DNA of 64,000 bases, from contig NZ_CP108508.1 in NCBI RefSeq assembly GCF_035917275.1, positions 3,410,001 to 3,474,000 on the forward strand. Direction: 5' to 3'. Below the pieces are notes generated by a model, which was not told the DNA's origin, made no database searches, and saw only the letters and a program-made list of their open reading frames with translations. A program made the translations under genes and the position numbers. Numbering within the stretch: the stretch's first letter is position 1; each line of letters starts with the position of its first letter. Source of the stretch: Streptomyces sp. NBC_01237 (GTDB taxonomy: Bacteria > Actinomycetota > Actinomycetes > Streptomycetales > Streptomycetaceae). Below, piece after piece: positions 57,721 to 64,000 of this stretch.

Positions 57721-60504
57721 GTGGCTGACACCTCTCTCGTGTTCAACCTGGTGGCGCGCGACCGGGCAAGCCGTGAACTGGAAGCCCTGCGGGCAAAGTT
57801 CGGGCAGGTGGGAGGCGCGGTGGCGAAGCTGGCGGGCGCCGGTGTCGCACTTCCCGGTCTCGCCGCGACGGTCACCGCCGCCGCCGGTCTCGCCGCCGGC
57901 GCCGCGGCGGCCGGACTGGCGGTCAAAGCGTTCACCACGGCGGCCGGGCCCCAGGTGGAGTCGGTCACCGAGGCATGGACCCTGTACGACGCGGCCCAGG
58001 ACGCGGCAGCCGTGGGCGGCGAGCAGGCCCTGGCCGCGCAGAAGGCATACCTGGCGTCGCTGGAGGGCATGACCCCGGCCACCCGCGACTCGGCCGCCGC
58101 GTTCATCGGCCTGAAGACGGAGTACGCGGCCTGGTCGGATGAGATGTCCGCATCGACGATGCCGGTGTTCACGCAGGGAATCGAGATCCTGCGGGACCTC
58201 CTCCCCGTACTGACGCCCTTCGTCCAGTCGGCGGCCGGCGCGATCGGCCAGTTCCTCGCCAAGGTGTCCGTAGGCGTGAAGTCCGCGGGGTTCAAGGAGT
58301 GGGCCGACGGGATGGCCGCCGCGTCCGGCCCGGCGCTGACGGACTTCCTGGCCACGGTGAAGAACCTCGGTGTCGGATTCGCCGGTCTGCTGTCCGCGTT
58401 CCTTCCGGTGTCGGACGGGATGACGGGCGGCCTGGCCGACATGTCGGCCGGTTTCGCAGCGTGGGGCACGGGGCTCAAGGACAGCGCAGGTTTCGCGAAG
58501 TTCCTGGACACGGCGTCGACCGGCGCCGACACCCTGGCGCTCGTCGGCAGTGCCGCGGTGAACCTGCTGTCAGCCCTGTCGCCGCTGCTCGGCACCACGG
58601 CGATGCTCGCCAACGGTCTGGCCCGCATCGTCAACGCGACTCCGACCCCCGTACTCACCGCACTCGCCGTGGTCCTCCTGACCGTCAAAGCAGGCATGCT
58701 GGCCTACTCCGTGTACACGGGGATCGCGACAGTGGCGACGAACGTGCAGACGTCGGCGACCTACCGGGCGATTGCCGGATGGACCCGCATGATGGCGGTC
58801 GGCCTGATGGTCTACGTGCGGATTGCCGGGGCTGCCGTCGTGTCTGCGGCCACCACCTCGGCGGCCTGGGTCGGCAGCGCCCTCGTCTCGATCGGCACCT
58901 GGATCGCCGCCGTCGTCAGGGCCGGGATCACCGCCGCAATCCAGTTCACGATGATGGCGGCACGGGCGGTGGCGTGGGCGGTCGTGATGGCCGCTCAGTG
59001 GCTGATCGCGATGGGTCCCATCGGCTGGGTCATCGCCATCGTGATCGGCCTCGTCGTCCTCATCGTGGCGAACTGGGACCGCATCAAGTCGGTCACGGCC
59101 GCGGTCTGGGACTGGATCTGGGGAAAGATCAAGGCCATCGCCTCGGCGATCCTCAACTTCATCGTCAAGTGGAACATCGCCAGCATCTTCCTGAGGCACT
59201 GGGACCGCATCAAGTCCGGCGCCGTCGCCATCGTGACCGGCCTCGTCAACTTCATGGCCAAGCTCCCGGGCCGCATCAACGGAGCGGTGTCAGGGCTGGG
59301 GAACCTGCTCTACTCCAAGGGGCAGGCCGTGGTGCAAGGTCTCTGGAACGGCATCCAGGCCATGGGCGGCTGGATCCGCTCCAAGCTCATCGGGTTCGCG
59401 AAGAGCGCGATTCCCGGCCCGATCGCGAAGGCCCTCGGGATCGCCAGCCCTTCCAAGGTGACCACCGCCCAGGGCCGGTGGATCGCACAGGGGCTCGTCG
59501 TCGGCATGACCGGCAGCACCAAGCAGGTCAAGGCGGCCTCAACGAAACTCGCGGACATCGTCCGCAGCAGCCTCGCCCCTGGCAAGGCCCGGTCCACCGC
59601 ACTCGGCAAGATCAGCGCCGGGTCCAAGAAGCTGATCGGGCTCGCCACCCAGGAAGTCAAGCTCGCGGCCCGGATCAAGACCGCGACGAAAGCCCTCGGC
59701 GACCAGATCAAGGCACGCGACAAACTCGCCGCGGACGTACGGAAGGGCGTACTGGACAGCGCCAACATCACCGCCAGCGCGACCGGTGGCGCGGTGAGCG
59801 CCCAGTCCATCCTCGCGACCCTGACCGCGAAGATGCAGCAGGCCAAGCAGTTCGCCGCCCAGCTGGCCAAGCTCCGCACGAAGGGCATCAGGTCCGACCT
59901 GATCGCGCAGATCGCGCAGGCCGGGGCGGAACAGGGCTCCGGTGCCGCTGCTGCCCTGGCGACCGCGTCAGCGGGTCAGATCAGCCAGATCAACGCCACC
60001 CAGGCCCAGCTCGTCGGCGCGGCCACCGCCGCCGGGTCCACGGCGGGCACGGCGATGTACGGGGCCGGGATCCAGGCAGCCCAGGGCCTGGTGAAGGGGC
60101 TCAAGTCCCAGCAGAAGGCCATCGAGAAGCAGATGGCCACCATTGCCACGGCGATGACGAAGGCCATCAAGAAGTCCCTCAAGATCAAGAGTCCGAGCCA
60201 ACTGATGGCGGACCAGGTCGGGGCCATGGTCCCCGCCGGAATCATGGTGGGCATGGCCGACGGCCAGGCCCCGCTGGACAAGGCCATGGCAGACAGCGTG
60301 AAACCGCCACCACCCTCCGGGGCCGGCGGACCGATGGTGGCCCGCCCCGCCGCCCCGCTCCTGACAGCTGGCGGCGCCCAGGTCGTGCGCATCGAGTTCG
60401 TCGGCCCAGAGGAGGGCAAGCGCTGGATTCGCGGGATCGTCCGCAAGGACGGACGCGGCAGCGTGCAGCGCGCGTTCGGCTACGGGAAGGAGCAGACCGC
60501 ATGA
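57721..60504 (+). CDS. tape measure protein
   Basis: A 927-residue protein with several hydrophobic stretches (around 45-70, 310-345 and 395-445) including GPIGWVIAIVIGLVVLIVANWD, typical of actinophage tape measures. It sets tail length; the size suggests a tail of roughly 140 nm by the usual 0.15 nm per residue. GTG start with GAGGAGG. Overlaps the next gene as ATGA. Confidence 0.92.
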   Translation: MADTSLVFNLVARDRASRELEALRAKFGQVGGAVAKLAGAGVALPGLAATVTAAAGLAAGAAAAGLAVKAFTTAAGPQVESVTEAWTLYDAAQDAAAVGGEQALAAQKAYLASLEGMTPATRDSAAAFIGLKTEYAAWSDEMSASTMPVFTQGIEILRDLLPVLTPFVQSAAGAIGQFLAKVSVGVKSAGFKEWADGMAAASGPALTDFLATVKNLGVGFAGLLSAFLPVSDGMTGGLADMSAGFAAWGTGLKDSAGFAKFLDTASTGADTLALVGSAAVNLLSALSPLLGTTAMLANGLARIVNATPTPVLTALAVVLLTVKAGMLAYSVYTGIATVATNVQTSATYRAIAGWTRMMAVGLMVYVRIAGAAVVSAATTSAAWVGSALVSIGTWIAAVVRAGITAAIQFTMMAARAVAWAVVMAAQWLIAMGPIGWVIAIVIGLVVLIVANWDRIKSVTAAVWDWIWGKIKAIASAILNFIVKWNIASIFLRHWDRIKSGAVAIVTGLVNFMAKLPGRINGAVSGLGNLLYSKGQAVVQGLWNGIQAMGGWIRSKLIGFAKSAIPGPIAKALGIASPSKVTTAQGRWIAQGLVVGMTGSTKQVKAASTKLADIVRSSLAPGKARSTALGKISAGSKKLIGLATQEVKLAARIKTATKALGDQIKARDKLAADVRKGVLDSANITASATGGAVSAQSILATLTAKMQQAKQFAAQLAKLRTKGIRSDLIAQIAQAGAEQGSGAAAALATASAGQISQINATQAQLVGAATAAGSTAGTAMYGAGIQAAQGLVKGLKSQQKAIEKQMATIATAMTKAIKKSLKIKSPSQLMADQVGAMVPAGIMVGMADGQAPLDKAMADSVKPPPPSGAGGPMVARPAAPLLTAGGAQVVRIEFVGPEEGKRWIRGIVRKDGRGSVQRAFGYGKEQTA

Positions 60505-63233
60505 CGTTCCCGCAGACTCCGCTCGACGTGCGGATTGAGCTGATGATCGGCGTGGTGTGGACGGACATCACCACGGACGTCTACACCCGCACCCCGATCA
60601 CCATCACCCGCGGGTCCGCCGACGAGGCGTCCAGCTCGGAGCCCTCCACCTGCTCCCTCACCCTCAACAACCGGTCCGGGAAGTACAGCCCGAGGAACCC
60701 GCTGAGTCCGTACTACGGACTCATCGGCCGCAACAGCCCCATTCGGATATCGGTCGCGGGCCCGGAGTCGTATCTCGCCCTGGACGGCACGACCACGGCA
60801 TACGCCCGGACCCCGGACGTCGCGGCCCTCGACATCACGGGGGACATCGACATTCGGGTGGAGGCGACGGCCGACTGGGAGGCGGCCGGCAGTCAGGCCC
60901 TGATCGGGAAATGGATCAGTGGGACGAACCAGCGGTCGTACCTGTTGCGGGTGACAGATGGTGTGCTTTTCCTGAACTGGTCGACGGCCGGTTCGGCGTC
61001 GTTGTTCGCGTCGGCGGTTCTTCCTGCTCTGCCCCGCCGTGCGGCTGTCAGGGCGACCCTGGATGTCGACAACGGGTCGTCCGGGTTCACGGCGACGCTG
61101 TACTGGGCGACGAGTATGGCCGGCCCGTGGACGGTGATCGGGGCGCCTCTGACGAGCACTCCGGCAACCAGTATTTTCGCCGGTAGCGCCCCGCTGGAGG
61201 TGGCGCCGATCGCGGCCACGGGAGTTCCACCGCTGAGTGGGAGGGTGCATCGGGCAGAGGTCCGGTCGGGAATCGGCGGCACCATCGTGGCGTCCCTCGA
61301 CGTCCGGCCTCTGGCCCCTGGGACCACCGGGTGGACGGACAGCGCGGGCCGCCTATGGGCTCTGGCCGGAGCGGCGGCCGTCACGAACCGGCAGTACCGG
61401 TTCACGGGTGAGATCAGCGCGTGGCCGTCCCGGTGGGATGTCTCCGGCGCTGACGTCTGGGTGCCGGTCGAGGCGGCCGGGATCACCCGACGCATGAGCC
61501 AGGGCCAGAAGGCGTTGGACTCCACCCTGCGCCGCAGGATCCCGGCGTTCTCCCCACTGGCGTACTGGCCGTGCGAGGACGAGGACGGGTCCACGCAGGC
61601 GTACAGCCCGATCGACGGTGTCGCCCCGCTGACGACGACCGGGTGGCGGTTCGGGCAGGATGACACGCTCGCCGGATCCGGGGCCCTGCCCACCGTCGCT
61701 GCTGGGGGCCGGATGGTCGGCAAGGTGCCGGTACCGGCGGTGACACCCACCGAGTGGTCGGTCCACATGGTGTACGCGGTGGACGGTGCGCCGTCGACGG
61801 ACGGCGATTTCCTGTCCTGGCGGGCGACGGGCACGGTACGCAGGTGGCGCATCATCCAGAGCGTGGGCGTCGCCCGCATCCAGGGGTACAACTCGGCGGG
61901 CGACCTGACCGTGGACCAGCCCGTCGGGATCGGCGCCGATGTCTATGAAGGGTGGCAGCGGCTGTACTTCCGGCTGTCCGCGACCGGCGGCACGGTCACG
62001 TGGCGCCTCGACTGGTACAACATCGGCGGGGCAGCCGGGGGCATCGGAGGCACGTACAGCGGGACCACGGGGGCCGTCACTCAGATCGAGACGGACTTCT
62101 CCTTCTTCGTGACGAACTTGCGCGTGGGGCACATCGCTGTCCTTCCCGCCGCGGTGACGGCCGCGTACACAGGCGCGGACCATGGCTTCTCCGGGGATAC
62201 GGTCCTCGCCCGGATGCGGCGCCTCGCGAACGAAGAGGCCAAGCAAGTCAGTCTCCGATGGATCGACGGGGACACCGCCGCGAACTCGGAGCGGCTGGGC
62301 CCGCAGCGTCAGGACACTCTGCTGAATCTGCTGGAGGAAGCGGCGGCCACCGACGGCGGGATCCTCTACGAGGACCGTGACCGGCTGGGCCTCATCTACC
62401 GGGACCGGGCCTCGCTGTACAACCAGCGCATCGTCCTGCCCTTGGACTACCTGGCGGAGGGTGAGGTGCCGCCGCCGCTGGAGCCGACGGAAGACGATCA
62501 GCAGACCAGAAACGACATCACGATCACTCGCAGCGGGGGTTCGTCGGCCCGCGCGGTGCTGGAGTCCGGGCCGCTGTCCGTGCAGCCGCCGCCGGCCGGG
62601 ATAGGCCCGTACGACACGTCCGAGACGCTGTCCCTGTACAGCGACGACCAACCGCAGAGGATCGCGAACTGGCGCATGCACCTGGGGACCTGGGACGAGG
62701 CCCGCTATCCCACCATCAGTGTCTGGCTGCATGCCGCGCCGCATCTGATCCCCGCGGTCCTCGCCATGGACATCGGGGACCGGCTGACGATCTCGAATCC
62801 GCCGGCGTGGGTGGCACCAGGGCTGATCGACCAGCACGCCCGCGGATACACCGAGGTCCTCGACCAGCACGGCTGGACGATCACGATGAACTGCGTACCG
62901 GCCGGCCCGTGGACGGTGGGGGTCGTGGGGGACACGGTTCTGGGCCGGGCCGACACGGACGGGACCACCCTCAACGGGCCGATGACCGCGACCACCACCA
63001 CCGCCAACGTGGTCACCGGCACGGGCCTGAACCGGTGGATCGACTCGGCCGCCTTCAGCGCGATGTTCCCGTTCAACATCACCGTCGGAGGTGAGGTCAT
63101 GCGCGTGACCTCCTGCTTCGGTACAGCGCTGTCCCAGACATTCACCGTGGTCCGCAGCGTGAACGGCATCACCAAGCCTCACGCCTCGGGTACTCGTGTG
63201 CGCCTGGCCGCCCCGATGCGCGCGGCACTCTAG
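60501..63233 (+). CDS. large minor tail protein with LamG-like insertions
   Basis: A 910-residue protein. The first 80 residues and the section after about 560 resemble the distal-tail/tail-hub proteins of siphoviruses. Two inserted segments (about 95-270 and 370-540) look like concanavalin/LamG-type carbohydrate-binding modules (YLALDGTTTAYARTPDVAALDITGDIDIRVEA; VPAVTPTEWSVHMVYAVDG). It probably forms the tail tip and contacts the host surface. Confidence 0.8.
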   Translation: MTFPQTPLDVRIELMIGVVWTDITTDVYTRTPITITRGSADEASSSEPSTCSLTLNNRSGKYSPRNPLSPYYGLIGRNSPIRISVAGPESYLALDGTTTAYARTPDVAALDITGDIDIRVEATADWEAAGSQALIGKWISGTNQRSYLLRVTDGVLFLNWSTAGSASLFASAVLPALPRRAAVRATLDVDNGSSGFTATLYWATSMAGPWTVIGAPLTSTPATSIFAGSAPLEVAPIAATGVPPLSGRVHRAEVRSGIGGTIVASLDVRPLAPGTTGWTDSAGRLWALAGAAAVTNRQYRFTGEISAWPSRWDVSGADVWVPVEAAGITRRMSQGQKALDSTLRRRIPAFSPLAYWPCEDEDGSTQAYSPIDGVAPLTTTGWRFGQDDTLAGSGALPTVAAGGRMVGKVPVPAVTPTEWSVHMVYAVDGAPSTDGDFLSWRATGTVRRWRIIQSVGVARIQGYNSAGDLTVDQPVGIGADVYEGWQRLYFRLSATGGTVTWRLDWYNIGGAAGGIGGTYSGTTGAVTQIETDFSFFVTNLRVGHIAVLPAAVTAAYTGADHGFSGDTVLARMRRLANEEAKQVSLRWIDGDTAANSERLGPQRQDTLLNLLEEAAATDGGILYEDRDRLGLIYRDRASLYNQRIVLPLDYLAEGEVPPPLEPTEDDQQTRNDITITRSGGSSARAVLESGPLSVQPPPAGIGPYDTSETLSLYSDDQPQRIANWRMHLGTWDEARYPTISVWLHAAPHLIPAVLAMDIGDRLTISNPPAWVAPGLIDQHARGYTEVLDQHGWTITMNCVPAGPWTVGVVGDTVLGRADTDGTTLNGPMTATTTTANVVTGTGLNRWIDSAAFSAMFPFNITVGGEVMRVTSCFGTALSQTFTVVRSVNGITKPHASGTRVRLAAPMRAAL

Positions 63234-63245
63234 GAAGAGGAACCG

Positions 63246-63686
63246 ATGCCGATCTACGCAGGCCAGATCATCACAGAAGGCCAGCTCAACCGGATGCAGC
63301 CACGGGCCTACCTCGCCGAGGCCACCGGTCCGCTCATCGCCACCACCACGTACCAGCTCATCCCCGGATGCACCCTGACGGTGCCGACCACGGTGCCCGG
63401 TGCCACGTGGTCGGCGACCGGGGTGTTCGACTGCAACGTGACCACGGCCCACCTCACGAACCTGATGGTGGGCCGCCTCACGGTGAACGGCTCCTCCCAG
63501 TCCGGTCTTGCCGTCCACGCGATGGACACCCTGGACCGGGACACCGTCGCCATGCTCTGGAGCGGCACGCTCGCAGCCGCCGGCAACCACGTCTTCAATA
63601 TGGAAGGCGTCATCAACGGGGCTGGCGGGACAGGGAGTTTCTTTGCCTACTCGCGGCTCGCCGTCACCATCACCGAACCCGTCTGA
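63246..63686 (+). CDS. short tail/fibre-region protein
   Basis: A 146-residue beta-rich protein with the start MPIYAGQIITEGQLNRMQPR, common in actinophage tail genes. GAAGAGG before the ATG. Likely a minor tail or fibre part. Confidence 0.7.
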   Translation: MPIYAGQIITEGQLNRMQPRAYLAEATGPLIATTTYQLIPGCTLTVPTTVPGATWSATGVFDCNVTTAHLTNLMVGRLTVNGSSQSGLAVHAMDTLDRDTVAMLWSGTLAAAGNHVFNMEGVINGAGGTGSFFAYSRLAVTITEPV

Positions 63687-63699
63687 CCTGGAGGACCTC

Positions 63700-63948
63700 A
63701 TGCCCGTGCCCGCAGGCACCACCAGCATCAACTACCAGATCGTGTCCGGCAGCGTCGAAACTCCCGTCCAGGTGATCCTGCCCTTCGAGCTGGGCGGCGC
63801 GGACATGGACTTCCTCGGATCGGCCATCGAAGCAGCGGTGGACCTGCTTCTGGCCCGTATCCGCGAGGAGTACCCCTCCGACCCCTCCATCAGCGCCACA
63901 CGTACCTACAAGTGCGTCGTACCGGACGGCACCTGGCCCGCCCCGTAG
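63700..63948 (+). CDS. small tail-region protein
   Basis: An 82-residue protein (acidic helix in the middle, short beta end). GGAGGAC precedes the ATG. Function unknown. No further gene starts before the window ends. Confidence 0.62.
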   Translation: MPVPAGTTSINYQIVSGSVETPVQVILPFELGGADMDFLGSAIEAAVDLLLARIREEYPSDPSISATRTYKCVVPDGTWPAP

Positions 63949-64000
63949 CTACCCACCAAGCCAACGCCTGCCCCGTGCCAGCGGCCGGGGCGCCTCTCGT

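Larger units (their letters stand above)
31723..64000. mobile_element. siphovirus-like prophage, left end to window edge
   Basis: From the tRNA fragment onward gene density, overlapping small genes, a repressor switch, and a full HK97-type packaging, head and tail module mark an integrated phage. About 32 kb is present. Lysis genes, integrase and the right attachment site are not in the window. Confidence 0.92.

Noticed and set aside
58299..60500. A 2.2-kb open frame in another register across the tape measure gene, in frame with the tail protein
   Set aside because: Its product is rich in Arg, Gly and His with no fold, as expected of a shifted frame in GC-rich DNA. The tape-measure frame is the conserved one and the tail gene has its own ATG at 60501.
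31876..64000. Search for integrase, holin and endolysin genes
   Set aside because: No recombinase, amidase, lysozyme or holin-like product was found in any frame; they probably lie past the right edge.

Overview
The window is very GC-rich DNA with actinomycete-style GTG and TTG starts, GTGA/ATGA stop-start overlaps and gene content typical of Streptomyces: purE-purK, a SigB/SigF-family sigma factor with its anti-sigma and antagonist genes, a histidine-utilisation operon and roadblock/LC7 proteins. It is best read as Streptomyces chromosome carrying most of an integrated siphovirus-like prophage. No rRNA, complete tRNA, insertion sequence or CRISPR array was seen.

Positions 1-31.6 kb are host. 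In order: purE/purK (minus), a GtrA-like membrane protein, a sensor kinase/response regulator pair (minus), a POT peptide transporter, a four-gene minus-strand operon of secreted and sortase-type surface proteins (10903 down to 6705), the sigI/prsI/arsI-like stress module, the hut operon transcribed leftward from hutU through an M20 amidohydrolase and hutF to hutI, a three-gene overlapping roadblock/DUF4388-like cluster followed by a fourth roadblock gene, a RpiR-type regulator, cystathionine beta-synthase, a GDSL/SGNH hydrolase, a thiolase, small conserved proteins and a Bax inhibitor-1 family membrane protein.

At about 31.72 kb a 27-bp piece resembling the 3' end of a tRNA (minus strand) marks the likely left end of the prophage, which then runs past the right edge of the window. 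The prophage opens with a divergent repressor/XRE switch whose rightward promoter appears to give a leaderless mRNA. A long tightly overlapping early operon of small, often cysteine-rich proteins follows (33.0-40.4 kb), including a replication-initiator-like protein. Next come an orphan DNA methyltransferase, a DUF2637 membrane protein, a reverse-strand PH+SHOCT cargo gene, a proteasome/HslV-like Ntn hydrolase and an HNH nuclease.

The packaging and structural module is in canonical HK97 order: putative small terminase, large terminase, portal, prohead protease, major capsid, head-tail connectors, two paralogous tail-tube-like proteins, tail-assembly chaperone with a -1 frameshift site (GGGAAAA), tape measure (927 aa), large minor tail protein and short tail/fibre proteins. 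Lysis genes and integrase were not found and are expected beyond 64 kb. Strong hairpins at operon ends and several operator-like palindromes divide the prophage into lysogeny, early, cargo and late segments.
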